Source of the DNA: Bacteroidota bacterium
Lineage (GTDB): Bacteria > Bacteroidota > Bacteroidia > Cytophagales > Cyclobacteriaceae
Assembly (NCBI GenBank): GCA_003242315.1
Contig: QGUY01000012.1
Location: forward strand, 1-29,264
Length of the DNA stretch: 29,264 bases
Reading direction: 5' to 3'
In this document: positions 1 to 8,677 of the stretch, in pieces
How the letters are laid out: the number at the start of each line of letters is the position of its first letter
Position numbering within the stretch: the first letter of the stretch is position 1
Translations under genes and position numbers: made by a program
Notes under the pieces: generated by a model
Told to the model about the DNA's origin: nothing
Seen by the model: only the letters and a program-made list of their open reading frames with translations
Database searches by the model: none

Positions 1-318
1 GACTTGTACACCAGCATCCGAAATGAATCAGACTACCTGAACGCCAACCTGTACTACGAATACGTCCTTTCGGATTCGCTGGGTAATGTGCTGGAGAAAA
101 AGTTGTTGTCGCAGTTTTTGTTTGATCACAAGTCCGGCAAGCCGTTTGGCAGCACAGTGCTCGGCGACATTTTCGATCACCGCTTTCTCATCCTGGAAAA
201 CTATCGCTTTGAAAAGCCGGGACGGTATTCCTTAAAGTACTCGCATAAGATGCGTACTGACACGTTGAAAGGTATCCTGGCCGTTGGTCTCCGTGTGAAC
301 AGGCACATGCCGGATTAA
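1..318 (+). CDS. gldH: GldH gliding-motility lipoprotein, 3' part only
   Basis: The frame is open from the first base and ends with TAA at 316-318, so only the last 105 residues are present; the start and the lipoprotein signal lie outside the window. The visible part resembles the C-terminal half of GldH: a 'SDYLNANLYYEY' segment early, and near the end 'MRTDTLKGILAVGLRV', the most recognisable stretch of the family. GldH is an outer-membrane lipoprotein needed for gliding in Flavobacterium and commonly found with type IX secretion genes. The family is about 150-165 residues long, so roughly a third is missing. It converges on the operon that carries porU and porV, and its stop codon overlaps the M16 stop codon inside TTAA. 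The family call is from recognisable residues, not from a search. Confidence 0.8.
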   Translation, partial: DLYTSIRNESDYLNANLYYEYVLSDSLGNVLEKKLLSQFLFDHKSGKPFGSTVLGDIFDHRFLILENYRFEKPGRYSLKYSHKMRTDTLKGILAVGLRVNRHMPD

Positions 319-1574
319 CCCGCCGAAACTTCGATAAACGTATCTTTTTGGAAGTAGGTGCCTGCGCGCGCGAGCAAGTCTGATGCGCTCATGCGATCGA
401 TCTCTTGTATCAGCCTTGCGTAGTGATCCATGGGAAGATTATACAACACCATGGTCCGTATCTTGTCGGCATGCGCGAATGGGGTAGAGAGGTCACTCTG
501 AAGACTGCCGATGAAATGCCGACGCCCCACTTCAAGCTCGTCTGCGGGGATCGGTTCGCTGCACACGCGTTCAAGTTCCTTTCGAACTTCCTCCAAAGCG
601 ATGTCTGTATTCTCCCTGTTGACATCGGCTCCGATGAGGAGGTACGTGTCGCGCTTCATTACGTGTATCGACGAATGAATGCCATAGGTGAGACCTTTTT
701 CCTCCCGAATGTTTTTCATCAGGCGGGATCCGAAGTGTCCGCCGAGAACATGATTGAGTAGAACAAGCGCGGGGTAGTCGGGGTGGGAGCGTGGAATCGC
801 CCTTCGTCCAATCCGAAGCGAGGTTTGCAGGCTGCCTTCCTTTTCGACATGACCCCTGCGATTACCAACAGGTTGAGGTTCGTGATCTTTCTCAGGTTCC
901 TGCATTCCGGGAAGTTGCGACAAGGTGTCCAGAATAAGCTGTTGATGCTGGTCTTCAACCTTTCCTGAGACAAGGACGAGCATCGGCCTGAACCACCTGT
1001 CATGAAACGCCACCAGGTCGTCGCGACGAAGCGCATGTACGTTGTCCGGCCTGGTCTCGCGGCCGTAAGGGTGATGTTCACCAAAGAGCGTCTTTCGGAA
1101 GTGCTGCGAAGCCAGGTACGACGTTTTCTCCATGCTGATCTTCAGATTCTGGAGAAACGTTGACTTGAGTTGCGCGAGTTCTTCTTCCGGAAAAGTGGGT
1201 TCTGTTAAAACTTCAAGCGCAAGTTCCAACGCTGGTGCCAGGTTTCGCGTGATTGAATACAGTGTGACTGTTGCAAAGTCTGGTCCCGCAGTTACGTCGA
1301 AATGCGCGCCAAGCCTGTCAAAGCCTGAGGCAATTGCGAAGCTGTCCTTCGATCGCGTGCCGCGGGAAAGGAGTTTGGCGGAAAAGTGGGCGACACCCGG
1401 CATACTTTCATTCCATCGTCCTGCCGGCAATACTAGTTCGATCTTAAGGACGTTTTGTTCGCCTCCCTTGATAAAATACACCGGCGTGCCGTGTCGTAAT
1501 GCGGCAACCTTCGGCTGAATCAGACCGAAGTTGAGATTGCTCGTGAACGCTGGTGGTGTACGTCTATCCAGCAT
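315..1574 (-). CDS. M16 family peptidase homologue lacking the zinc motif
   Basis: 419 residues, the size of a half-pitrilysin (two M16 domains). The N-terminal domain has the usual context of the catalytic helix, but the HxxEH motif is replaced by H63-F-S-A-K67: the glutamate position is Ala and the second histidine is Lys. The C-terminal domain keeps the typical substrate-chamber segment 'GSRLMKNIREEKGLTYGIHS'. In Bacteroidota such inactive halves usually work with an active HxxEH half, as in the mitochondrial processing peptidase and PqqL-like pairs; no active partner lies in this window. The ATG is two bases after the porV stop codon, so it is the last gene of the MBL-pssA-porU-porV operon. 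There is no convincing signal peptide, so a cytoplasmic or periplasmic place is undecided. Confidence 0.88.
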   Translation of the reverse strand: MLDRRTPPAFTSNLNFGLIQPKVAALRHGTPVYFIKGGEQNVLKIELVLPAGRWNESMPGVAHFSAKLLSRGTRSKDSFAIASGFDRLGAHFDVTAGPDFATVTLYSITRNLAPALELALEVLTEPTFPEEELAQLKSTFLQNLKISMEKTSYLASQHFRKTLFGEHHPYGRETRPDNVHALRRDDLVAFHDRWFRPMLVLVSGKVEDQHQQLILDTLSQLPGMQEPEKDHEPQPVGNRRGHVEKEGSLQTSLRIGRRAIPRSHPDYPALVLLNHVLGGHFGSRLMKNIREEKGLTYGIHSSIHVMKRDTYLLIGADVNRENTDIALEEVRKELERVCSEPIPADELEVGRRHFIGSLQSDLSTPFAHADKIRTMVLYNLPMDHYARLIQEIDRMSASDLLARAGTYFQKDTFIEVSAG

Positions 1575-1576
1575 GA

Positions 1577-2758
1577 TTAATCAGTGACGGACTGTTGCTG
1601 TGAAGTGCTCTTGAAGAGCTCAAAGAGGATTGTAAAGCGAAGAGTCTCGGCAAGGGGATGTTCGCGCTTGTTGGTTGGTACGAGATATGCAACGTCAAAT
1701 CCGAACGCTTTGCGCCGAAAGCCAGCGCCGAGGGTGAGGTATTTTCGGTTGCCCTTGTCTTCGGCTTCGAGAAAATATCCGATCCGCGCTGCAAAGGCGT
1801 CCTCGTACCAGTATTCAATGCCTGTTGACAGCGTAATTTCATGAACTTCCTCGGAGAAGCCTCCGGGAGCATCAGTAAATGAACTGAACATTCCCCGAAG
1901 CAGCGTCTGGTTCTTATCGATGGTGGGCACCAGCAGCTTGTTGAAGTCAAGCAGGAAGGTGAGTGTGTTGAAGCCATCGAGGGCGGTAGTAAAAGCGCCA
2001 CCGACCCGAAGATCAGTAGGCAGGAAGTCCTTATTGCTGTTGTCTGAATAGGTGAGCTTCGCGCCGATGTTGGATATGTTCGCGCCAAGCGAAAGCGTCG
2101 ACCCTCTCGAGTTTTGTATCTCGGCAGTGTAATAAATACCAATATCGGCTGCGACACTCTTGCCGGGTCTTGCATCAAGACCGCCCGTACTGTAGGCGCC
2201 GGTAAGGTTAGAATGAACGTACTTTCCTGTAAGCCCGACGGATAACTCTTCCGTTAGTTTACGAGAATATGTGAGTTCGATGGCAAACTCGCGTGGATTA
2301 AAATTCCATCCATCACGGCCGTCGGTCGTAAAGATAATGTCGCCCAGGTCGAAGTATTTCAGCCCCAGCGAAACGGCCTGTTCCTGAGTGATCTTGTAGA
2401 ACCCGGTCAGGTAAGATATCGACATGTCATTGATGATCTTTCCCAGCCAGGGTGTGTATGAAAGTGATCCGCCGTAGTCTGAAGGAATGAATACAAGCTT
2501 TGCTGGATTCCAGTAAGCAGAGTTGGCATCCGGTGACGATGCCACTCCTGTTTCACCCAGTCCTGCATGACGCGCATCCGGTGAAATAAGTAGAAAGGGC
2601 ACTGCCGTTGTGATGGCCTTGGTTTGACCCAACAATTGGCTGGGGTCTGTGATTGGATCCCCATCGGGAGGTGGATTCCCTTGAGAAAAGCCGCTGGGCA
2701 TTACTAGTAAAAAAAGCCAAAGTAACGGAGCGATGCTTAATTTCATCAGAATACGCAT
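1577..2758 (-). CDS. porV: Type IX secretion outer-membrane protein PorV
   Basis: 393 residues with an N-terminal signal peptide (hydrophobic stretch about residues 7-22, probable cleavage after FSQ). The mature start has the family's opening pattern, 'FLLISPDARHAGLGETGVA' followed by 'SAYWNPAK', then alternating beta strands of a FadL-like barrel. PorV (LptO) is an outer-membrane beta barrel that takes folded cargo from the SprA (Sov) translocon and passes it to the sortase PorU at the cell surface. It begins 17 bp after the porU stop codon, the conserved porU-porV order of Bacteroidota. A second ATG four codons in (MKLSIAP) would also leave a complete signal peptide. The family call is firm. 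Confidence 0.93.
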   Translation of the reverse strand: MRILMKLSIAPLLWLFLLVMPSGFSQGNPPPDGDPITDPSQLLGQTKAITTAVPFLLISPDARHAGLGETGVASSPDANSAYWNPAKLVFIPSDYGGSLSYTPWLGKIINDMSISYLTGFYKITQEQAVSLGLKYFDLGDIIFTTDGRDGWNFNPREFAIELTYSRKLTEELSVGLTGKYVHSNLTGAYSTGGLDARPGKSVAADIGIYYTAEIQNSRGSTLSLGANISNIGAKLTYSDNSNKDFLPTDLRVGGAFTTALDGFNTLTFLLDFNKLLVPTIDKNQTLLRGMFSSFTDAPGGFSEEVHEITLSTGIEYWYEDAFAARIGYFLEAEDKGNRKYLTLGAGFRRKAFGFDVAYLVPTNKREHPLAETLRFTILFELFKSTSQQQSVTD

Positions 2759-2775
2759 TCAGGGTTCAAAGATAG

Positions 2776-5700
2776 TTAATTCGCAATAATTAGTTTCGTA
2801 ACCCGCTCATTTTTAGAGCCATTGGTAGCCGAACGAACAACGAGGCGTGCTACGTATAATCCACTCTGGATATTTTTCCAAATGCCTTCACGGGTATCAA
2901 GTTCAAGCAACTCTACTTCGTAAGGACTGTCAGGAATAGACATTTCCTGTGTAGTGAGCAGCTTGCCGGTCACGTCATAAATAGCCAACGCGGTATAAAG
3001 GTGATCGCCTGACCGATTGTGCGTGAACGACAAGGTTGTTGATGTAGTGAACGGGTTCGGAGAGTTGATGAATCGCTCGATGACAATAGCGTCACCGTCA
3101 GACACAATAAAGTCGATGCTTGCACGCGCAGGATTGTTATACGTATCCCATGCCATCACCGTGATCGTATGCCGTCCGGGTGAAAGTCTGCGCAACGGAA
3201 AATCAACCCAGCCTGCGGTGAAGTCATCAATATCAGCGTGGTAATATTCTTCGAGATGATACACTGCTGAATCGTCAAGCACAGCCACAAGACTGTTACC
3301 AATGCCATAGGCAGAAAGGTTTATTCCGCTGGCATCTGAAAGACGTACCAGCAACCTTGTGTCGGGAGACGCAACGCCACCATGGCGAAATGTGGTATCA
3401 CCTATGTATAGGGCCATCGTTGGAGGGAGATTGTCCGCAGCAGGGTTTGGTTCACTTTCTCCAACGACGAAGTCACTTTCAGCGCCTGCAGCGTCCCACT
3501 TGTTGTTCTTGTCGTATGCGTAAAGCGCCATCTTTCCATTGCCCAGCGTATACGCGATATTACGTGTGACGACAAAAGAGAACTCAAATGTGCCATCTGT
3601 TACACGGGCTGATCCCTGATGAAGAAGGTTCGCCCATTGCTCAAAAGTGTAAGGCAGGTTCTCATTGCCGAATGTCGTAAAAGAACTTCGCTTATCGTAC
3701 ACACGTGCCTCAAGGACTCCGTTGAACGCAGTAAGACGGGCGTCATCATCGCCAACGATCTCCCCGCGAACAGTCACGCGGGACAGGGCGCGTAGGGTGT
3801 CAGTTGTATTCCCTGCCTCTATCGCGGTGACTTTGATTTTGTACCTGGGGAAAGCCAGTGGAAGCGAAGGATCACCGATCAGAGAAAAATTTCGATTCGA
3901 TACGCCGCTCTGACTGGCGTTCTTTGTCCGACGAAAGAGTTCTCCCAACGTGAGTGAACCTTCCGACTGGATTTCAAAGAGTGCGTTGTAAAATGCTTTG
4001 TTTAGCGAAAAGTTATTGTTCGATTCAACCGGCCTCGCCGTCGACACCATGGCGATGGCTCCGCTTCCGGGACGTACCACGCACAGCTCCGCACTGGATT
4101 GCTGTGAGGGATCATCCTGCCGTCCGAATTCACAGGTTGCCGTTACGAAGAGGGGATAAGTTTTGTTCTTTAACCTTTCGATCACGAAATCATCAAAGAT
4201 TCTTTCGTGAGCCCAGAGCCTCTCATTGCCGTGCCCGGTATAGTTGACAATGAGCGCGCCGCGTTCCAGTATGTCGATAATTTCCCGCTCAGCGTCAGGA
4301 GACGATTCTCCCGCTGGCAACTGCACCTGGCGGAAGGCGTCGAGGTATATTTTTCGTGTGTCAACTTCAGGATGGTTGACAGTGATGTCTTCAGCCATCT
4401 GGTCGGCCTGGTCCTGGTGAACGTTGGCGTCTCCATCGTCGGCTACAAAAGCAATCCGGCTGCGCCATTGTCCGAAGTGCGACGCGTTGGTTTCGTAGTC
4501 GATGATTTTGTTGACTACAGCTTGTGCCTCAGCCGTTGTTCGCACGGGTAGTCGTCCCACACCAATGTCCATGGTGTGTGAATCGCCGCCTTCTTCCTGC
4601 CATGATCCTTCTTCGTCTTCAAGAAAGCCGAAGTAGTCATCGGACGAGTACGTGTTAAGCGGGTGGAGCGAATTCCGCGATTCATAGGTGGGCACAAAGT
4701 TCGTGTTGGGCTGGACTCTGTCCTTGTAATCATACGAAGCCTTACCAAAGAGCAGGAGTGCTTTCAGCGTACCCGGACTTTTGTCATAGAGGTGCTTTGC
4801 GAAGTCGCGAATTGCGGTCAGGTCCTGACGACCGGATGAAAACTCGTTGTAGACCTGGGTCGTCGTTACGACGGCTGTCGTCCATCCGCTGTGGGCGCTG
4901 CGGTGCGCCGCGAGTTGTTGCGCCATGGGAAGGAAGTTCTCATGCGTAACAATGAGAAGCTCGGGTGTATTCATTCCGTGAAGGTCCTGGTTCGGAACGA
5001 CGCCGACGAAAGCCGGTTCTGGAATTTTGCTGGAAAACGCGATGAATTCTTTCAGGGAATTGGTACTTGTAGTAAACGCCGCCTGATTGCCCGCCGCCGA
5101 GTAAGCCTGGTTTACGGGAACGTAGGGGTTGGATATATCCCATATTCCGAAAAGAGAAGTCGCTGACGCGATATTGAATGTGGAGTATTCATGGCCAAGG
5201 CTTGCCCCGCTTCGAAAGATTGTTTGATCTCCGTAAAGGGCTAGGTCGCGTTCGAACGACATCAGTAGATAATTCAGGTAGCCGGTACCGGTGCCGGTTT
5301 TCTGGTAATCGTAACGCACTTCGAGGGCGGTGGGGTTGGCTGCCACGATGGGGGCCGCGTTAACGACGAAGGTATCGCGACGCACTTCTCCTTTTACGGC
5401 GTACGTTGCTCCTGAAACGGGAAGAAGGTATTGCTCACCAACAGGAACGTTGTTAACGTACAGGCTGAAGGACGACCCTGCGGATGATTGTGCCATAACG
5501 TCACTGACTACAATGATGTCGGCATCAGGACGAATTCCGGCAGTTTCCCACGACAGCCGAAGCGTCGTGCTTACATTGAGGCGTTCACCAAACCATTCAC
5601 GACCGGACTTGAGGATATTGTGTTCATCCCGTTCGTGATAGATGAAGTCGTTGAAGGTACTGATAACCGGACGCCCCGCTGGATCTTCAGACGATCGCTG

Positions 5701-6168
5701 TGCGACTCGGAGTCCGGCATTCTGTCCAAAGGTGAGGAAGTAGTAATTCTGCGTGGCGTAGAGATTGTGCTCGTACGCGAACGTATTGCGGTCGGGATCG
5801 AAGGAAAAATCATCGGGGCCTTCTGCGTAGAAGAGGATGTAGTCTGAACTGTTAAATACGCCGTCTTCTTCACCGACAACCTGGATTGCGAGCTCGTTGA
5901 GGTCGACGGGGCGAGGTGTACTGTTGGCCTGCGGTAGCATTCCACCCGCGTTGCCAAACACCTGTATCGTTCTTGGATCGACGGATGAAGGATCAACGCC
6001 CGCCTTTCGAAGTGCATCGTAGGTGACCTTGTAAACACCATTTTTCTCCACTGAGAATTTCAGCCATTTTCCGCTCTGAAGAACGGACGACTGCGCCAAT
6101 GCAGCGCCTCCCCACGAAATCGCAAGCAAAAAGGCAGGTAGGTATTTATATGGGGCCAAACGGGACAC
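2776..6168 (-). CDS. porU: Type IX secretion sortase PorU (C25 cysteine peptidase)
   Basis: 1130 residues. A signal peptide ends near residue 25 (ALAQ), followed by an N-terminal beta-rich domain, then the gingipain-type C25 domain at about residues 400-790. The likely catalytic histidine is H646 in 'VNYTGHGNERLW' and the cysteine C679 in 'VTATCEFGRQ'. The C-terminal part is a chain of beta domains ending in an FlgD/T9SS-tail-like module ('SPNPFTTSTTLSFTH'). PorU removes the C-terminal signal from cargo proteins and joins them to surface lipopolysaccharide. The start is GTG at 6166-6168; no in-frame ATG or TTG lies between it and the upstream stop, and this start gives a clean signal peptide. 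One base separates it from the pssA stop codon, so translation is probably coupled. Confidence 0.93.
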   Translation of the reverse strand: MSRLAPYKYLPAFLLAISWGGAALAQSSVLQSGKWLKFSVEKNGVYKVTYDALRKAGVDPSSVDPRTIQVFGNAGGMLPQANSTPRPVDLNELAIQVVGEEDGVFNSSDYILFYAEGPDDFSFDPDRNTFAYEHNLYATQNYYFLTFGQNAGLRVAQRSSEDPAGRPVISTFNDFIYHERDEHNILKSGREWFGERLNVSTTLRLSWETAGIRPDADIIVVSDVMAQSSAGSSFSLYVNNVPVGEQYLLPVSGATYAVKGEVRRDTFVVNAAPIVAANPTALEVRYDYQKTGTGTGYLNYLLMSFERDLALYGDQTIFRSGASLGHEYSTFNIASATSLFGIWDISNPYVPVNQAYSAAGNQAAFTTSTNSLKEFIAFSSKIPEPAFVGVVPNQDLHGMNTPELLIVTHENFLPMAQQLAAHRSAHSGWTTAVVTTTQVYNEFSSGRQDLTAIRDFAKHLYDKSPGTLKALLLFGKASYDYKDRVQPNTNFVPTYESRNSLHPLNTYSSDDYFGFLEDEEGSWQEEGGDSHTMDIGVGRLPVRTTAEAQAVVNKIIDYETNASHFGQWRSRIAFVADDGDANVHQDQADQMAEDITVNHPEVDTRKIYLDAFRQVQLPAGESSPDAEREIIDILERGALIVNYTGHGNERLWAHERIFDDFVIERLKNKTYPLFVTATCEFGRQDDPSQQSSAELCVVRPGSGAIAMVSTARPVESNNNFSLNKAFYNALFEIQSEGSLTLGELFRRTKNASQSGVSNRNFSLIGDPSLPLAFPRYKIKVTAIEAGNTTDTLRALSRVTVRGEIVGDDDARLTAFNGVLEARVYDKRSSFTTFGNENLPYTFEQWANLLHQGSARVTDGTFEFSFVVTRNIAYTLGNGKMALYAYDKNNKWDAAGAESDFVVGESEPNPAADNLPPTMALYIGDTTFRHGGVASPDTRLLVRLSDASGINLSAYGIGNSLVAVLDDSAVYHLEEYYHADIDDFTAGWVDFPLRRLSPGRHTITVMAWDTYNNPARASIDFIVSDGDAIVIERFINSPNPFTTSTTLSFTHNRSGDHLYTALAIYDVTGKLLTTQEMSIPDSPYEVELLELDTREGIWKNIQSGLYVARLVVRSATNGSKNERVTKLIIAN

Positions 6169-6169
6169 C

Positions 6170-6862
6170 TCAATCAGCTCTTGGGCCAGGTACGGCCGAC
6201 TTACTCAACGACAAAACGATGTATGAAAGTATAATGAGCGGTACCGCCGCGAATCTGAAGAGGGCCACCAGAACCACGGACACCATCAGGAAAATAAACT
6301 GGATCTGATTATGCCTCCAGGTTAAATCTCTGAATTTCAACGCAAACAACTCAACGCGGGACACAAGCAGCAGCGAGAATATGATGGCCACTGCAACCAG
6401 GACGTAAGGGTTGAGCATAAAGGCACCCGGCCCTCCGTCCAGGAATGGAAGTCCTGTTATGAACAGCGCATTTGCCGGCGTGGGAAGCCCCCTGAAGGAA
6501 TGCGTCTGCGCCTCATCAATGTTGAATTTAGCCAATCGCAAAGCCGAAAACACGACAATGACGAATGCAATCCAGGGAAGGTAGGCAACATCAGTCTGTC
6601 CTTTCAGCAACGTGTAGACGAGCACTGATGGCAGAAGTCCGAAGCTGACGACATCGGCGAGCGAGTCGAGTTCCTTTCCAATAGGTGACGCCACTTTCAA
6701 GACGCGAGCCGTGAACCCGTCAAGGAAGTCGAATGCAAGAGCGATCCACACAAATGCGGCCGCGGGCATGTTTCTCTCAGGGTTTTGCAACAGGTATACG
6801 ACACCTATTGACCCGGTGACCAGATTGCAGCACGTGAGAAAGTTGGGTAAGTGGCGAATCAT
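6170..6862 (-). CDS. pssA: CDP-diacylglycerol--serine O-phosphatidyltransferase
   Basis: 230 residues from the chosen ATG at 6860-6862. The CDP-alcohol phosphatidyltransferase motif is complete: D45, D48-G49, A52-R53, G62, D66 and D70. About six to eight membrane segments are spread over the rest. The enzyme makes phosphatidylserine from CDP-diacylglycerol and L-serine at the inner membrane, the first step to phosphatidylethanolamine. A nine-codon longer start at 6889 would overlap the upstream MBL gene by 22 bases; the chosen ATG follows the MBL stop by 5 bp and opens directly into the conserved 'RHLPNFLTCCNL' start of the family. It sits directly upstream of porU in the same operon. Confidence 0.93.
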   Translation of the reverse strand: MIRHLPNFLTCCNLVTGSIGVVYLLQNPERNMPAAAFVWIALAFDFLDGFTARVLKVASPIGKELDSLADVVSFGLLPSVLVYTLLKGQTDVAYLPWIAFVIVVFSALRLAKFNIDEAQTHSFRGLPTPANALFITGLPFLDGGPGAFMLNPYVLVAVAIIFSLLLVSRVELFALKFRDLTWRHNQIQFIFLMVSVVLVALFRFAAVPLIILSYIVLSLSKSAVPGPRAD

Positions 6863-6867
6863 AGCGT

Positions 6868-7518
6868 TCACTTTACCGTGATGGCGCAAAAGGGATTCGT
6901 GCGCTTTTCAAATCCGATAGTGGTGGTTGGCCCATGCCCGGGATACACCGTAACCGCATCGGGCAGTGTGAATAATTTATTGTGAATGCTTTCTATCAGT
7001 GCGTTTGCGTTTCCACCCGGAAGATCTGTTCGGCCAATGCTGTTGTAAAACAATACGTCTCCGCCAAGCAACGAAAGACTTTCTTCGTGGTAGAAGACAA
7101 CATGTCCCGGTGAATGCCCTGGCGTGAACAATACCTTCAGCTCCGTGTTGCCAAATTTTATTGATTGACCTTCGCTCAGAAACGCGTCAGGTGTTGCCGC
7201 GTGATATCTGAAGAATCCATAGTTAGGAGCATACGAAGCAACAGCACGGAGGTATGGTTCCTCGATCGGGTGGATGTACAACGAGACGTTGAAGCGATCT
7301 TTGATGAACGCGTTCCCCAACACGTGGTCAACGTGACAATGCGTGTTTAGAAGCATGACAACGCGAAGTTGCGCATCTTCTATATGCCGGACCAACTCCT
7401 CCTCTTCCTCCTTTTCGTAACAGCCAGGATCAATCACGACACACTCACCCGTTTCATCATACACCAGGTATGTGTTTTCCTGGAACGGGTTGAATACAAA
7501 CGACACGATCTCGGGCAT
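6868..7518 (-). CDS. MBL-fold hydrolase, glyoxalase II-like
   Basis: 216 residues with every landmark of the metallo-beta-lactamase fold: T59-HCHVDH-65 (the two-metal HxHxDH site), H135 in 'TPGHSPGH', D154 in 'LLGGDVLF' and H195 in 'YPGHGP'. The length and the motif spacing match the small hydroxyacylglutathione-hydrolase-like (YcbL-type) proteins, which hydrolyse thioesters such as lactoyl thiols; the actual substrate cannot be read from sequence. It is the first gene of the leftward operon and is divergent from the FAD oxidoreductase gene, with 77 bp between the two start codons. A Bacteroidota -7 element lies about 20 bp upstream of its ATG. Confidence 0.9.
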   Translation of the reverse strand: MPEIVSFVFNPFQENTYLVYDETGECVVIDPGCYEKEEEEELVRHIEDAQLRVVMLLNTHCHVDHVLGNAFIKDRFNVSLYIHPIEEPYLRAVASYAPNYGFFRYHAATPDAFLSEGQSIKFGNTELKVLFTPGHSPGHVVFYHEESLSLLGGDVLFYNSIGRTDLPGGNANALIESIHNKLFTLPDAVTVYPGHGPTTTIGFEKRTNPFCAITVK

Positions 7519-7537
7519 GCATTGGCGAATTTGATTT

Positions 7538-7545
7538 CAAAAATA
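7538..7545 (-). promoter_or_regulatory. Possible -7 promoter element for the MBL-pssA-porU-porV-M16 operon
   Basis: On the minus strand the bases read TATTTTTG, an exact match to the Bacteroidota -7 consensus TAnnTTTG. The A of the ATG is 20 bases downstream. No clear TTTG or TTG is found at the expected upstream distance (about 17-21 bp further), so only half of the promoter is supported. Confidence 0.35.
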
Positions 7546-7595
7546 CACCGATTTTATGTGAGACTCCCCATTTATGGCCATTTTTGACTTTGCCC

Positions 7596-8672
7596 ATGCC
7601 GCACACAGAAAAGCTGGATTGCCTCATCATTGGTCAGGGTCTTGCAGGTTCTGCATTGGCCGTGCAGATGCTTGCGCGACGCTGGCGCATCCTCGTGATC
7701 AATCGTTCCGATGCTACGTCGCCATCTCAAGTTGCCGCGGGCCTGTTCAACCCCGTGACAGGAAAGATGTTTGCCAAAACATGGATGGCCGACGAACTGT
7801 TTCCGTTCCTCCACCAATACTATCGCAACGTTGAGCAACTCACCGGCGCGCGCTTCTACTATCCAATGTCTATTTATGTTCCATTCGCAGAGGCGCGTGA
7901 GCAGAACGAATGGATGGGCAGAAGCATCGATGGTCCCGTCAAGCACTACGTGAAGAGAATTTTTACCACACCGCAGTATCCCGGAGTGCTCAATGATCCG
8001 CTTGGTGGTTATTTGCTCGATCAGTGTGGTTACGTGGACACTAAGGAATACACGGCTGCCGTGCGCAGCTGGCTCGAAAATCAGGGATGTTACGTGACGG
8101 CGAGTGTGGAACGCGGCGACATATTGGTAGGACGCGCCGGGGTGAGGTACGGACGCTACGAGGCCGACGTCGCGATTTTCTGCGAAGGCGTCGGTGTGTT
8201 TGGGAACCCGTGGTTCGACTGGGTACCCATAAAGCCGCTGAAAGGAGAAATGCTGGCGGTTCGGGGGAAATTTTTGGAGGATGTGATCGTTAATAGAGGC
8301 GTGTATATGGTCCCCGGCCCGTCTGATACCTGGTATGTTGGCGCGACATACGAGCGGGAGTTCGAATCACCTGCTCCGACGAACGAAGGCAGGAAGGCCC
8401 TCGAGGAAAAGCTGCAGGCACTCACGCCGTTGCCCTACGAAGTTGTGGACCACAGGGCGGGGGTCCGACCTTCCACGCCTGATCGGAGACCGCTGATCGG
8501 AGCCCATCCGGAGCACAGTAACTTATTGATTTTCAATGGTATGGGAACCAAAGGAATTTCCCTTGCGCCATTCTTTTCCGCAGAAATTGTGGCATGGCTT
8601 CGAAAAGAAAAGCAACTTCCGGCGGCTGTGGATATTAGTCGCTATAAATCATTATATTGGAATTCTCGCTGA
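7596..8672 (+). CDS. FAD-dependent oxidoreductase, D-amino-acid-oxidase (DAO) family
   Basis: 358 residues. The N-terminus has the dinucleotide-binding loop 'IIGQGLAGSALA' (G13, G15, G18). The C-terminus has the second conserved DAO element 'LLIFNGMGTKGISLAP', which closes the FAD site, and 'RAGVRPSTPDRRPLIG' just before it. DAO proteins oxidise amine substrates such as D-amino acids, glycine or sarcosine, or act in tRNA modification (MnmC-like); the substrate is not readable here. No signal peptide, so it is cytoplasmic. The ATG at 7596 was chosen over a TTG four codons earlier because it opens just before the first beta strand. It is followed after 5 bp by the large outer-membrane gene, so the two are probably one transcript. 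Confidence 0.8.
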   Translation: MPHTEKLDCLIIGQGLAGSALAVQMLARRWRILVINRSDATSPSQVAAGLFNPVTGKMFAKTWMADELFPFLHQYYRNVEQLTGARFYYPMSIYVPFAEAREQNEWMGRSIDGPVKHYVKRIFTTPQYPGVLNDPLGGYLLDQCGYVDTKEYTAAVRSWLENQGCYVTASVERGDILVGRAGVRYGRYEADVAIFCEGVGVFGNPWFDWVPIKPLKGEMLAVRGKFLEDVIVNRGVYMVPGPSDTWYVGATYEREFESPAPTNEGRKALEEKLQALTPLPYEVVDHRAGVRPSTPDRRPLIGAHPEHSNLLIFNGMGTKGISLAPFFSAEIVAWLRKEKQLPAAVDISRYKSLYWNSR

Positions 8673-8677
8673 GCAGC

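Noticed and set aside
7530..7562. Promoter for the FAD oxidoreductase (TTTG at 7530, TATGTGAG at 7555)
   Set aside because: The -7 part matches only four of six consensus bases, so it is too weak to annotate.
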